64,000 nucleotides of DNA from Sporolactobacillus kofuensis (GCF_024125425.1 NZ_JAMXWN010000001.1:248001-312000); one strand, 5' to 3'; positions 40,692 to 50,392 are shown, numbered from the stretch's first letter. Notes: a model not told the origin generated them from the letters alone. Numbers and translations are program-made.

Positions 40692-41933
40692 TTAAAAGCC
40701 GAAATCATCAGGGCAAACGTTGTGTACGGATGGGATCCTGCGAAGAATCGGAACGAGACTCACATAAACAGCTATGAAAAGCAAGCTGACACTGGTCAGT
40801 GTAAAAATAAGCTGTGGGCCGAATAGAGCGGCTAAGGAACCACCAAGAAGAGATCCCAGTGGCATGATGCATGAAGAGATACTTGCCATAACAGAAACCG
40901 ACCGTGCAAGTAATTTTTCTGGAATAACATTTTGCATCATTGCAAAACTGAGTACATTATTTAAACCAATCGGAACCATACTCATTGCAAAGAGAACAAT
41001 TTTTAAAATGAAAATGGGAATCAGTGCAGAACCAATCCAGAAAATAAATCCAGCTGCATAGCTGATTACCATTAAATGCCCAAATGCGAAACGTTCAAAG
41101 AGTCCAGCGATTGCTGCGCCAACAAGTACTCCAATTGACATTCCGGCTAGCAGAAACCCATATGTTTTCGCCCCACCTAGTGAATCTGCATAGGCAGGTA
41201 AGGACGCCATCATTGCGCCAAATGCAAAGTTGGTGATCGCACCCGCGACAAGTATCTTTCCAAGTAAAGAATGGAGCACAAGCTGAAATCCTTCTTTAAG
41301 GTCGATAAAATATCTTTTTGTTTGTGCACCTAGTGATTGATTTGCTTTTTCTACATGGTTCTCTGGCAATTGAAGTGCTGCAAAGAGTAGAGCAGTAATG
41401 AGAAAAGTGATGATGTCGGCAGTATATAACGCCATCGCACCGACAAGTGCAACAAGTACGCCACTAATCGCATTAAAAGCAGCATCAGTACCTTGTACAG
41501 CAACGGACATTAATGAATTTGCTGAGACTCGTTGATCTCTTGGGAGGATTCTTGGAATTAATGCGTTCTCTGCCGGAAAGGAAAACTGATTAAGAAATGC
41601 TGCAAGCGGCATAATAATGAGAATAAGTGAAATTGAGAGCACATGAAAACGATACGCGATCGGAATGATACTCAGGAGAAGTGCTTGAATTAACTGAGTG
41701 TTGATGAGTAATTTTCGAATTGAAGAACGATCAATCATTGGGCCACAGATAAATTGCAAGGCTTGTGGAAGCATGGTTAAAAATCCTGCAAGACCGGAGT
41801 AAAAAGCAGATCCTCCTAATTTGTAGACCAGCCACATGGCTGCAATGTAGTACATGCTGTCACCAATATTTGTAATCAAGCGACCAATAAATAGGATCAT
41901 AAAGTTCTTATTGCGGATCAAACCTTTCATCAT
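40692..41933 (-). CDS. MFS efflux transporter (DHA3-like), copy 1
   Basis: 413 residues, about 12 predicted membrane segments, of the macrolide-efflux-like MFS group (FIGRLITNIGDSMYYIAAMW, GPMIDR loop after TM2). It is a close paralogue of the next gene. Minus-strand AAGGAAGG precedes two adjacent ATG codons; the first is used. A CTACAT/ATGTAG inverted repeat lies about 30-45 bases upstream and may bind a regulator. Substrate unknown; no regulator gene is adjacent. Confidence 0.85.
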   Translation of the reverse strand: MMKGLIRNKNFMILFIGRLITNIGDSMYYIAAMWLVYKLGGSAFYSGLAGFLTMLPQALQFICGPMIDRSSIRKLLINTQLIQALLLSIIPIAYRFHVLSISLILIIMPLAAFLNQFSFPAENALIPRILPRDQRVSANSLMSVAVQGTDAAFNAISGVLVALVGAMALYTADIITFLITALLFAALQLPENHVEKANQSLGAQTKRYFIDLKEGFQLVLHSLLGKILVAGAITNFAFGAMMASLPAYADSLGGAKTYGFLLAGMSIGVLVGAAIAGLFERFAFGHLMVISYAAGFIFWIGSALIPIFILKIVLFAMSMVPIGLNNVLSFAMMQNVIPEKLLARSVSVMASISSCIMPLGSLLGGSLAALFGPQLIFTLTSVSLLFIAVYVSLVPILRRIPSVHNVCPDDFGF

Positions 41934-41963
41934 CTAACTTCCTTCCTTAAGCTAACTTATTAT

Positions 41964-41978
41964 CTACATACAATGTAG
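41964..41978 (-). promoter_or_regulatory. Inverted repeat upstream of MFS copy 1
   Basis: CTACAT-ACA-ATGTAG, a perfect six-base inverted repeat within the likely promoter region. Operator role is inference. Confidence 0.4.
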
Positions 41979-42052
41979 CAAAGTTCTTCCGCGTATGAAT
42001 CAGTCGCTAGTCTTAGAAAAACGCCACCTTCAGCATGAAATTAACAGTATAC

Positions 42053-42087
42053 AAAAACTGAGCAGATCTATTCCATCTCTACTCAGT
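42053..42087 (-). terminator. Terminator of MFS copy 2
   Basis: On the minus strand ACTGAGTAGA / TCTGCTCAGT followed by TTTTTG. It lies between the two transporter genes, so they are probably separate transcripts. Confidence 0.7.
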
Positions 42088-42105
42088 CAACAGCTTATTC
42101 TTTTA

Positions 42106-43377
42106 TTACACTTGTTCTTGAATTGGATTTACTTCACCTGGAAATCCGTAGTTTTCCGGATCAGCGTTCCCCGCTGATGGTAAATGACGTAAAATTGGCA
42201 TTGTGAGCACATATAATGAATAGAAGAGAAAGCCAAATGAGGATACGAAAAAGATGATCTTTGGTCCAAATAGGGAAGTTAAGGATCCACCAACCAGTGA
42301 GCCTAGAGGCATAATACATGTAGCCATACTGGCAACAAGTGACATTGCACGTGCAAGCATAGTTCGAGGTACAATGCTTTGGATCAGTGTGAAATTGAGC
42401 ACATTATTACATCCCGGCGCGATCATACTTGTCGCAAAGAGCACGACAGTAAGTAGGGGATTCGGTGAAAGTACAGCAGCCATCCATAGACAGAAACCTA
42501 TAAAATAGCCTCCAATCAGCATTTTACCAATCGGCTTATTTTCAAAGCGTTTTGCAATGAGTGCCCCGATTAAACTCCCAATCGCCATTGCACCCATCAA
42601 TAACCCGTACATTCCAGACCCACCTAATGTTGCCCCATATGCAGGTAGACTACTAATCAGTGCGCCTAATGCAAAGTTCGTCACAAGCGAAGCAACCATC
42701 ATTTTTCCGATCACTGAATGAACTACAATTTGAAAGCCTTCCTGTAAATCTGAAAAATAACGGTGGATTTGCATTTGCATTGAACTATTTTTCTGGGAAA
42801 CGTTGTGATTAGGAAGAATGAGTGAAGCAAATAGGAGAATAGCAATGAGGAAGGTCATGACGTCAGCACTGTAGAGAGAGACGGCACCGAGTATCATGAC
42901 TAAGAGTCCACCAATTGCTTGAAATACGGTTTCCGTTCCTTGATAAGCGAACGTCATCAAGCCGTTTGCTTGAACTAATTGTTGTTTTTCTACAATCTGC
43001 GGAATAAGTGCGCTCTCTGCTGGGAATGAAAATTGATTCAGAAAGGAAACCAAAGGCATAATGATCAACACAAGATTTACTGAAAGGAGATTGAACCATG
43101 CAGCGATGGGAATGATGAGAAGGAAAAAAGCTTGAGCAGCTTGAGTTGCTATCAGCAGACGTTTTATAGAATACCGGTCAAGGATTGGACCAATGATGAA
43201 TTGCAAAGCTCTAGGCAACATGGTGAGAAAACCCGCTAATCCAGAGTAAAAGGATGAACCGCTCAATTGATAGACAAGCCACATCGCAGCAATGAAATAC
43301 ATACTATCACCGACATTAGTGATGAGTCGCGCTGAAAACAACAAACAAAAATTCTTATTTTCCAAAAATAATTTCAT
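42106..43377 (-). CDS. MFS efflux transporter (DHA3-like), copy 2
   Basis: 423 residues from ATG 43377 (MKLFLENKNFCLLFSARLITN); about 12 membrane segments and the same GPILDR loop as copy 1. The two share long identical blocks such as FYSGLAGFLTMLP and NQFSFPAE, so this is a tandem duplication. The start is uncertain: an in-frame ATG at 43395 and a more distant one at 43440 are possible, but GGGGGC upstream and the alignment with copy 1 favour 43377. Confidence 0.83.
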   Translation of the reverse strand: MKLFLENKNFCLLFSARLITNVGDSMYFIAAMWLVYQLSGSSFYSGLAGFLTMLPRALQFIIGPILDRYSIKRLLIATQAAQAFFLLIIPIAAWFNLLSVNLVLIIMPLVSFLNQFSFPAESALIPQIVEKQQLVQANGLMTFAYQGTETVFQAIGGLLVMILGAVSLYSADVMTFLIAILLFASLILPNHNVSQKNSSMQMQIHRYFSDLQEGFQIVVHSVIGKMMVASLVTNFALGALISSLPAYGATLGGSGMYGLLMGAMAIGSLIGALIAKRFENKPIGKMLIGGYFIGFCLWMAAVLSPNPLLTVVLFATSMIAPGCNNVLNFTLIQSIVPRTMLARAMSLVASMATCIMPLGSLVGGSLTSLFGPKIIFFVSSFGFLFYSLYVLTMPILRHLPSAGNADPENYGFPGEVNPIQEQV

Positions 43378-43397
43378 TAAATGCGTAGCCCCCATAT

Positions 43398-43414
43398 TAG
43401 AAATGATTTTTCTA
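43398..43414 (-). promoter_or_regulatory. Inverted repeat upstream of MFS copy 2
   Basis: TAGAAA-TGATT-TTTCTA, a perfect six-base inverted repeat just ahead of the gene. Different in sequence from that of copy 1. Operator role is inference. Confidence 0.35.
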
Positions 43415-43641
43415 TCTATATGAAGGCGATCATAACACATTGAAACATTGGTTTTTCAGAATGTTAATTATGTTATACAAAAAAGAAGAGTTGGATCAAG
43501 AATTTCCTATGTACTCTTCGACTTTTCGTGACATACATGAAATTCTGATTTGCTCGCCTGAGAGACGGTTCGGAATCTGTGAACGTAAAGAAACGGTGAA
43601 AGTAAAAAATGCAGCCCAAGTGGGTTACATTTTTCTGATCT

Positions 43642-43815
43642 TTATGCTTTTAGGTCGATGATCGTTCCTAAATATGGATCTGAAGCTTGTAACGTTTGAA
43701 TTAATTGAGCTCCGCTTTGCTGAGCACTGTTCAAAGCCATTTTGGTAACCGCAAGGCTCACATTCTGACTGAGTAATGCTTGATTCATACCCACCGATGC
43801 AGATGCAACGTCCAT
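43642..43815 (-). CDS. YjfB-type small protein (putative motility family)
   Basis: 57 residues, MDVASASVGMNQALLSQNVS at the start and DPYLGTIIDLKA at the end, resembling the YjfB family (about 59 residues in B. subtilis, often near motility functions). GGGAGGTGA lies 6 bases before ATG 43815. No flagellar genes are in the window, so its role here is unknown. Confidence 0.75.
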   Translation of the reverse strand: MDVASASVGMNQALLSQNVSLAVTKMALNSAQQSGAQLIQTLQASDPYLGTIIDLKA

Positions 43816-44216
43816 GAAAATCACCTCCCTGATTGTTTTATCGGAGTGACAATGAAAATAATTGAAGAAAATTTGAATGCAAGACATATCCGCAAAACAA
43901 ACGAGTGGTACGGTGCGTATTGCAGTGCCGCATAGTTTATTGGGCCATTATTTAGAGCAAATCCTTCGGAAATGAGCGTGAAGAAATATCTATGGGCTCT
44001 GGTTAAGTAAACAGTATTATTCCAGGAAGCACTGTTTTAATTTCTCTTACGGTCTACTCTATCCAATGAATATATTTAATGAAATAAATTTATTTTTAAA
44101 TAAAAAATATTTTCAGAAATATATTTACGTTTAAACTCTAAACGCCTATAATTGGTTACAATCCATGTTATAAGATATGACATAGATAAGCAAAAAACAA
44201 TTGAGGTGAGGGAAAG
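43816..44216. other. AT-rich intergenic region with promoter
   Basis: About 400 bases without a credible gene. The right half (44050-44140) is extremely A/T rich and could act as an UP-like element for the promoter at 44124. Confidence 0.5.
44124..44152 (+). promoter_or_regulatory. Probable promoter of the double-nitrilase gene
   Basis: TTTACG (44124-44129), 17 bases, TATAAT (44147-44152), about 65 bases before the start. Confidence 0.55.
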
Positions 44217-46061
44217 ATGAACATGATTCATCGTAAATCTATTATATTATCAGTATCATTAATAGTAATCATTGCATTATCTTTTTTTGCCTTTTCATTT
44301 GGTGAAAACACGAATACAGAGGCGAAATCTAACACTCAAAAACTAAAGTCCTTTAAAGTTGCTTCGATTGAGTTTAATCCTAAGTTGAATGATAGAGATA
44401 AAAACATTGATGCTCTTTACAAACAAATTGAAACCGCATTTAAACACGGAGCGAAATTAGCCGTAGCACCTGAAATGTCCACAACCGGTTACTACTATAA
44501 AAACCGCGAAGCCATTAAACCATTTGTGGATACAATTCCAGGCAAGGCAACAAAAAAATTTGCAAAGTTAACAAGAAAGTATCACGCATATGTAGTCTTT
44601 GGTATGGCGGAAAAAGATCCTAAGACAAATGTTTACTATGATTCTTCTGCATTGGTAGGACCAGGCGGGTATATTGGAAAGTATCGTAAAACGGAGCAGT
44701 GGGAGACAGAGGAACATTGGGCAGCGTGGGGAGACTTAGGTGTTCCTGTTTTCAAAACAGAGCTGGGCAACATTGCAATTAATATATGTATGGACGCTGC
44801 TTATCCAGAAATGGCGAGACTAGCTGCAGTAAATGGCGCAGATATTATGGCTTTTCCAACAAATTCATCTGCTCAAGCAGTTGCTGCTCTCCCAGCACGA
44901 GCTATGGAGAATGGTCTATACATAGTAAGCGCTAATCGTTCAAACACTGAGAAAGGCTTTCACATGATCGGTGCTAGTGCAGTATGGTCACCAACAGGAA
45001 AAAAGTTGGCAGAAGCTAAACTTATTAAAACCCCAAAAGATGACATCAATAAACCGACTATTACTTATGCTACAATTGATCCAAAGCAATACAATAATGC
45101 CAATAAAAAAAGACTGAAAGAGCGTCGCCCTGACCTTTATCAAGATATCATGTTAAAAGTTGGACCTTGGGATTATACAACAACGAGTGAGCCCAAAAGT
45201 GTCAACGCACTAGCAATACAATATACTCCTGTTCCAGGTAATAAAAAATCTAATGAGGATAAGATAGTGAATTTGATTGACAGTAAGATTAAGAACAGTG
45301 AAGTACGACCGAACCTTATCGTCCTCCCTGAACTTTCGCTGACTGGACCTTCTGAACTTTTGAAACTTCATAGAATGTCTACGTATGCTGAAAGGATTGA
45401 TGGAGAAACAACCAAGTTTATGAAGACATTGGCTCAAAAATATCAGACAGCTATTGTTTATGGATTGATTGAAAAATCAGGAAAGAATCTTTACAATACT
45501 GCAGTATTGATGGATAAAAGCGGCAAAATTGATGGTAAGTACAGACAAGCTCAATTGAGTTCTTTTGATAAGAAATGGGCAAAACGTGGAAATTCATTAC
45601 CTGTTTTTAGTAACAATGAATTAGGGAAAGTGGGCATAATGATTGGAAATGATGTTAACTTCCCTGAAATTTCAAGTGTGTTTGCCGTTCAACGTGCAGA
45701 TATCATTGCCATTCCATCGTCATGGTATGGTCAGTTCGGTGGTAATATGGAGATCAACCATGAAATGTCTGCCAATCCTTATCCAAGTGGCACAATGCCA
45801 CTATGGTCAGAAATATCAATTGATGCCCAAAGCTACACAATTATTTCCAACTACGTTGGAACTTCCAAAGGATTTAAAGGAAGAAGTGCATTGTATACAT
45901 TGGATCCATTATATGGACTTGATCAACCGATTGTTGCTTCATCAAATAAAGAAGAAGCATTAGCTGTTAAATTCAAAACAATTCAACCTAATAACTGGTT
46001 CAATCAAGATAAATTAATTAATTCAAGACAACCAGCGTATTATAAACCACTAATAAAATAA
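44217..46061 (+). CDS. Exported protein with two tandem nitrilase domains, second one inactive
   Basis: 614 residues. A hydrophobic N-terminal segment (about 8-27) is a signal peptide or anchor. Domain 1 (about 44-300) is a carbon-nitrogen hydrolase with the full triad E86 (VAPEMSTTG), K158 (GKYRKTEQW) and C191 (NICMDAAYPE). Domain 2 (about 328-600) keeps E372 (LPELSLTG) but has Q444 for Lys (GKYRQAQL) and G477 for Cys (IGNDVNFPE), so it should be catalytically dead. The substrate is unknown; an extracellular amide or nitrile is possible. Its own promoter and terminator make it a single-gene unit. Starts at ATG with GAGGTGAGG upstream. Confidence 0.85.
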   Translation: MNMIHRKSIILSVSLIVIIALSFFAFSFGENTNTEAKSNTQKLKSFKVASIEFNPKLNDRDKNIDALYKQIETAFKHGAKLAVAPEMSTTGYYYKNREAIKPFVDTIPGKATKKFAKLTRKYHAYVVFGMAEKDPKTNVYYDSSALVGPGGYIGKYRKTEQWETEEHWAAWGDLGVPVFKTELGNIAINICMDAAYPEMARLAAVNGADIMAFPTNSSAQAVAALPARAMENGLYIVSANRSNTEKGFHMIGASAVWSPTGKKLAEAKLIKTPKDDINKPTITYATIDPKQYNNANKKRLKERRPDLYQDIMLKVGPWDYTTTSEPKSVNALAIQYTPVPGNKKSNEDKIVNLIDSKIKNSEVRPNLIVLPELSLTGPSELLKLHRMSTYAERIDGETTKFMKTLAQKYQTAIVYGLIEKSGKNLYNTAVLMDKSGKIDGKYRQAQLSSFDKKWAKRGNSLPVFSNNELGKVGIMIGNDVNFPEISSVFAVQRADIIAIPSSWYGQFGGNMEINHEMSANPYPSGTMPLWSEISIDAQSYTIISNYVGTSKGFKGRSALYTLDPLYGLDQPIVASSNKEEALAVKFKTIQPNNWFNQDKLINSRQPAYYKPLIK

Positions 46062-46109
46062 GTTTATTAGTTTTATATGAAAGCAGTACTAACAATTATT
46101 CTTTATTAT

Positions 46110-46132
46110 CGGCCGCTATGCGGCCTTTTTTA
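46110..46132 (+). terminator. Intrinsic terminator after the double-nitrilase gene
   Basis: CGGCCGC / GCGGCC stem with TAT loop and six T. Confidence 0.85.
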
Positions 46133-46411
46133 ATTTGAAAATTATTTTATTTATTATGATAAATATACACCATCGAAGGGGAATCTTTTCGTAAACCGTG
46201 AGTCCATAATATCTCATAATTAAAATGATGCCAATTTAAGACCATAATATGAGCCTATTGTTAAACGTTTGAGATTGAATCCAGATTCCTTATATGACAA
46301 ATCTTCTGTTTAATTTATACATTCTTGATCCTGTCCCTAATCAACCTGAGAGGTAAATGATTTTTCATTTGATGGGTTCTATGATGAACTGAGGAAAAAA
46401 TTTAGTAAACT
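46133..46411. other. Intergenic region, nothing identified
   Basis: About 280 bases, AT-rich. No gene, RNA or clear repeat was recognised on either strand. Confidence 0.5.
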
Positions 46412-46609
46412 TTAATAATATTGTTGCATAGTACGACTCAACCATAGCCATCGATTCACAGTTAAACCCATGATAATTACAGTTGGGATGATGATTAATA
46501 GCGACCCATTTAACCGGTTGTGACGTTTGAAAGACACAATAGAACAAATAGCGCATAACAGACAAACTGTGTAAATGACTGCTAGAATTGAATATCCTAC
46601 AACAGCCAT
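46412..46609 (-). CDS. Small two-span membrane protein, unknown
   Basis: 65 residues with two hydrophobic stretches (about 5-25 and 36-52) and Arg/Trp/Tyr near the C-terminus. The ribosome-binding site is weak (AGGTTGGG). It lies in the same orientation as four further small genes. Could be spurious. Confidence 0.4.
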   Translation of the reverse strand: MAVVGYSILAVIYTVCLLCAICSIVSFKRHNRLNGSLLIIIPTVIIMGLTVNRWLWLSRTMQQYY

Positions 46610-46712
46610 TTACGCCCAACCTAATAAAGAGATTTTGCCTTATACTGATAAATTTAGAAGGAACTGAATTTGGTTCAGGAAACTTCTATTACGAAATCCG
46701 ACCTATACTGTG

Positions 46713-46922
46713 TTAGAAAATGAAAACAAGAATAATTAATGCAAGCATGAGAGTACACGAGAATAAAACAGCTTTTGTTTTACTTTTCGATCCTTTGATT
46801 ATGTGATAAGCAACGTACAACCCATTAACGAACAGAACAATTCTGTTATAAGGTTTGGGAAGAAAAATCAATAAAGCAGGTAGGATAAGAATATACGCAA
46901 AACTTATAAAGGGATTTTTCAT
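46713..46922 (-). CDS. Small membrane protein, unknown
   Basis: 69 residues with two to three hydrophobic segments (5-20, 27-42, 50-69) and a Lys/Ser-rich loop between them. AAGGAG lies 9 bases before ATG 46922, which supports expression. No family recognised. Confidence 0.55.
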   Translation of the reverse strand: MKNPFISFAYILILPALLIFLPKPYNRIVLFVNGLYVAYHIIKGSKSKTKAVLFSCTLMLALIILVFIF

Positions 46923-46961
46923 GGATAATAACTCCTTATCTCATCAAAAAATGGTAATTGT

Positions 46962-47339
46962 TCAGCAAGTCATCTGTGCCAAAATCTTTTGCACATCAAA
47001 AATAGGGTTGTCTTTTCTAAATGTTTTTGAAATGGTTGGTTGCACTGCACCAGAAATCCATATTTTCAATTCAGCATCAAGATCTAAATGACCAGCAGTT
47101 TCTACACTGAAGTGGGAAATACTTTTGTAAGGAATAGAGTGGTAGTCCACTTTTTTGCCGGTTACTCCTTGTTTGTCAACGAACAGTAATCGCTTCTCGG
47201 TAAACACGATTAGATCTCGAATTAATTTAAAAGCTGCTGTGACCTGTTCGTCTTCAATTAAAATATCACCAATTTCTTTCTGTACTTCTCCAGGTAGTAC
47301 TTTTGATGCATTTCCAATTAGTCCATCAAAGAATCCCAT
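46962..47339 (-). CDS. Bacterial PH-domain protein, YozO-like
   Basis: 125 residues closely resembling B. subtilis YozO (bPH_1 family): MGFFDGLIGNASKVL, RDLIVFTEKRLLFVDKQGVT, and SIPYKSISHFSVETAGHLDL. Soluble PH-like fold of unknown ligand. GGAGG lies 7-8 bases upstream of the ATG. Neighbours are small membrane proteins on the same strand. Confidence 0.85.
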   Translation of the reverse strand: MGFFDGLIGNASKVLPGEVQKEIGDILIEDEQVTAAFKLIRDLIVFTEKRLLFVDKQGVTGKKVDYHSIPYKSISHFSVETAGHLDLDAELKIWISGAVQPTISKTFRKDNPIFDVQKILAQMTC

Positions 47340-47458
47340 GATTCATTCCTCCAAATCGTTATTTTTTATGACAGTATGATATTGCTCGGTAGTTTATGTT
47401 TTATCTTTGTAGCAAAAACCAAAGTTGAGAGGTGGGAGTGGTGCATGTGTAACGAGGT

Positions 47459-47815
47459 TTAGTTCTGTCTTCTCTCCAAAATTTCTTGTGCTATGCTGTT
47501 TTCTATTACTAGGTTCTTCTGTCGTACCATTTCAGGTAAAAGGAATAGATCAATGATCAGCCAAATGACCGTAATAAACGAATAACGAACTTCAGATAGA
47601 ACGGTAATCAAAATCATTAAAAGAGCAGTTCTTGTTTTCTCCAAATAGAATCTATGCCCGCCAAACAAACCAAAAATCAGTGCATTAATGTAAGCCAACA
47701 GTATGTTTTTTCTGCGTTGATCAAGTTCTTTGTTTAACATGAGAAGCTCATTATTTGTGAGTTCATCACGTAAATGAGACGTGGTTGGTTCTGTTTGACT
47801 GTTTTTTTTTATCAA
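47459..47815 (-). CDS. TM2-domain membrane protein
   Basis: 118 residues. After a polar N-terminal 35 residues comes a TM2 module (LLAYINALIFGLFGGHRFYLEKTRTAL in parts): two membrane spans with the GGHRFYL turn. TTG start with GAGGAG upstream. Function of TM2 proteins in bacteria is mostly unknown. Confidence 0.75.
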   Translation of the reverse strand: MIKKNSQTEPTTSHLRDELTNNELLMLNKELDQRRKNILLAYINALIFGLFGGHRFYLEKTRTALLMILITVLSEVRYSFITVIWLIIDLFLLPEMVRQKNLVIENSIAQEILERRQN

Positions 47816-47949
47816 GTCATCAACTCCTCTGCAAAAAATCGGGATCCCTACCGATCAGCTGATATACCATTGTTTATTATTGTATAAAAGTAGACAGAAC
47901 TCTGATAAATTAGGCTTTTTTCCATTCAAAAAAAGACTACACACAGCCC

Positions 47950-48246
47950 TTAGTGAAAGAAAGGTGCCAAAATTAGCATTAATACTGAACTAAAAATCAG
48001 AGAAATACAAACTTTCTTCGGTAGTTTAGAACTGCCCGTCCCTTTGTAAAATCCAAAATATTGGAGTTTATTTCTATACAATATAAAAAGTAGAGTAAGG
48101 ATGGATAATCCTACTAACCAAGCACCAATGGTATTGTCTACGTTTACTTCAAAACGCGCATATATTAACTTCACCAAAGCGCCCATTAATTCACCAAGAA
48201 GGAAAAAGATCACAATAATACGGATTAATTCCAGGATTGCTCTCAA
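47950..48246 (-). CDS. Membrane protein, unknown
   Basis: 98 residues from TTG 48246, with about three hydrophobic spans (7-28, 42-60, 75-95). TTG is chosen because GGGGGGAA lies about 9 bases upstream; a longer in-frame GTG at 48282 has no ribosome-binding site. No family recognised. Confidence 0.5.
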   Translation of the reverse strand: MRAILELIRIIVIFFLLGELMGALVKLIYARFEVNVDNTIGAWLVGLSILTLLFILYRNKLQYFGFYKGTGSSKLPKKVCISLIFSSVLMLILAPFFH

Positions 48247-48406
48247 TAGAATTCGTTCCCCCCAGAAATCTAAAATAATCACAAAATTTGCACACTAATC
48301 TTACTATACTAACTCATTCAGTTCATTGAATAAAGACAATAAAAGTTTATTTAAACACTCAAAATTTAATTCATAAACAGAACATTTCATCATTAAATCC
48401 CGATTC

Positions 48407-48435
48407 TTTCATATCATGAATGAGTTTGCTATAAT
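48407..48435 (+). promoter_or_regulatory. Extended -10 promoter of miaB-ricA
   Basis: TGCTATAAT with TATAAT at 48430-48435 and a weak TTTCAT 17 bases upstream. Confidence 0.6.
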
Positions 48436-48467
48436 TTAGGGATGAGATCTGAAAGGAATGTTGCCTT

Positions 48468-49955
48468 GTGGCTGATACGAAATTCAGCAAAGTTGATTTT
48501 TCAAAGTATTTTCAACCGCCTTCTTTGAAAGATGCGCGCAGGCGTCGCAGAGAAGCCGTTCAAATTATAAATGATTTTAGTATTCCAGAAGATATGAAGT
48601 CAATCGGTAAGGGCAAACGTTATTTGATCGAAACCTATGGTTGCCAAATGAATGAACATGATACGGAAGTCATGGCCGGAATTCTTGAAGAGATGGGTTA
48701 TCAAGAAACGGAAGAGCCGATTGATGCTGATGTCATCCTGCTAAACACGTGTGCGATTCGTGAGAACGCTGAAAATAAAGTGTTTGGTCATATTGGTCGC
48801 CTGAAGACACTGAAAGTCGAAAATCCGGGACTCATTCTTGGCGTTTGCGGATGTATGGCGCAGGAGGAAGTGGTCATTAATAAGATCCTTGCCAAACATC
48901 CTCAGGTCGATCTGATCTTTGGTACACATAATATTCACCGTTTGCCACAGTTATTGAAGGAAGCATTGTTTGGTAAAGAAATGGTTGTTGAAGTGTGGTC
49001 TAAAGAAGGCGATATCGTTGAGAATCTTCCTCAATCCCGCCGCGGACATTTTCAAGCATGGGTCAATATTATGTATGGTTGTGACAAATTCTGTACGTAC
49101 TGTATTGTACCGTATACACGTGGGAAAGAACGGAGCAGGCATCCGGAAGAGATTATTCAGGAAGTACGTGATCTCGCACGACAAGGATACAAGGAAGTTA
49201 CGCTGCTCGGACAGAACGTCAATGCCTATGGAAAAGATTTGCCGGATATGGAAAATTATGGCCTTGGAAATCTGATGGATGAAATCCGTAAGATTGGGAT
49301 TCCACGAGTACGCTTTACAACGAGTCATCCGAAAGATTTTGACGATCATCTGATTGAAGTGCTCGGTAAAGGCGGTAATCTATGCGAACATATTCACCTG
49401 CCTGTTCAATCCGGAAGTTCAGCCATCTTGAAGATCATGGGTCGCGGCTATACACGTGAACGCTATCTAGATCTCTTTCATAAAATCAAGGATACGGTGC
49501 CAAACGCTTCATTTACGACCGATATTATTGTTGGCTTTCCGAATGAAACAGATGAACAGTTTGAAGAAACGATGTCGCTTGTTCGCGAATGTCAGTTTGA
49601 CGGTGCGTTCACGTTCATTTATTCACCACGTGCGGGAACGCCAGCTGCACGAATGAAAGACAATGTTCCAATGGAAGTGAAAAAGGAACGGTTGCAACGC
49701 CTTAATCAATTGATCGATGAATTATCGGCAAAAAGCAATGCCAAGTATCAAGATCAAATTGTTGAGGTACTTGTCGAAGGTGAGAGCCGTAAGAATGCTG
49801 AAGTCCTGTCCGGACATACGCGAACAAATAAAGTCGTTAATTTCCGAGGACCGAAATCTTTAATTGGACAGCTGGTTCAAGTGAAAGTTACCGATGCAAA
49901 AATGTGGTCGCTCGACGGTGAATGGCAAAAGGAAGCGGAGGCTTTGCCACAATGA
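48468..49955 (+). CDS. miaB: tRNA-2-methylthio-N6-dimethylallyladenosine synthase
   Basis: Radical-SAM methylthiotransferase modifying A37 of tRNAs. 495 residues: N-terminal MTTase domain with the cluster cysteines ([30 protein letters not shown]), radical-SAM CxxxCxxC in [15 protein letters not shown], and a C-terminal TRAM domain. GTG start with GAAAGGA upstream. Its stop overlaps ricA by ATGA. In B. subtilis this gene is ymcB. Confidence 0.96.
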   Translation: MADTKFSKVDFSKYFQPPSLKDARRRRREAVQIINDFSIPEDMKSIGKGKRYLIETYGCQMNEHDTEVMAGILEEMGYQETEEPIDADVILLNTCAIRENAENKVFGHIGRLKTLKVENPGLILGVCGCMAQEEVVINKILAKHPQVDLIFGTHNIHRLPQLLKEALFGKEMVVEVWSKEGDIVENLPQSRRGHFQAWVNIMYGCDKFCTYCIVPYTRGKERSRHPEEIIQEVRDLARQGYKEVTLLGQNVNAYGKDLPDMENYGLGNLMDEIRKIGIPRVRFTTSHPKDFDDHLIEVLGKGGNLCEHIHLPVQSGSSAILKIMGRGYTRERYLDLFHKIKDTVPNASFTTDIIVGFPNETDEQFEETMSLVRECQFDGAFTFIYSPRAGTPAARMKDNVPMEVKKERLQRLNQLIDELSAKSNAKYQDQIVEVLVEGESRKNAEVLSGHTRTNKVVNFRGPKSLIGQLVQVKVTDAKMWSLDGEWQKEAEALPQ

Positions 49956-50311
49956 CCTACCAGTACTCAAAAGAAGAGATTCTTGCCAAAGCGTCTGATC
50001 TTGCAGGAAAACTATCAAACTCCGATCAGATCCGCTTTTATAAGCAGGCGGAGTCAAAGATTAGTGCGAATCAAAAGGTACAACGGCTTGTTGAACAAAT
50101 TAAAAAATATCAGAAAGAATCCGTAAACTTACAGCATTTTGGTAAGGCGGAGGCCTATCACCAGAATGAAGCGATGATCGATAAGCTGCAGGCAGAGCTT
50201 GATGCGATTCCTGTGGTTCAAGAATTTAAGCAGTCGCAGGAAGATGTGAACGATTTTCTGCAACTGATGGCGAAGCTGGTATCCAGCCGCGTCATGGACA
50301 ATAAACAGTAA
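49952..50311 (+). CDS. ricA: RicA (YmcA), Y-complex subunit
   Basis: 119 residues of the YlbF/YmcA family ([39 protein letters not shown]). RicA, RicF and RicT form the Y-complex, which binds Fe-S clusters, directs RNase Y and is needed for sporulation, competence and biofilm. ATG overlaps the miaB stop; GGAGG lies 10 bases upstream. rny is also in this window. Confidence 0.92.
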   Translation: MTYQYSKEEILAKASDLAGKLSNSDQIRFYKQAESKISANQKVQRLVEQIKKYQKESVNLQHFGKAEAYHQNEAMIDKLQAELDAIPVVQEFKQSQEDVNDFLQLMAKLVSSRVMDNKQ

Positions 50312-50340
50312 TCATTAGATAGATGGCCCATTGATTGATT

Positions 50341-50366
50341 AAGCTCCTCATTTGAGGAGTTTTTTT
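50341..50366 (+). terminator. Intrinsic terminator after ricA
   Basis: CTCCTCA / TGAGGAG stem, TTT loop, eight T. Confidence 0.92.
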
Positions 50367-50392
50367 TATTGCTTCCAACTTTCTTTTGTTTC

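Noticed and set aside
43440-43661. Plus-strand reading frame of 73 codons between MFS copy 2 and the YjfB-like gene
   Set aside because: No ribosome-binding site, no family resemblance, and it overlaps the 3' end of the YjfB-like gene on the other strand.
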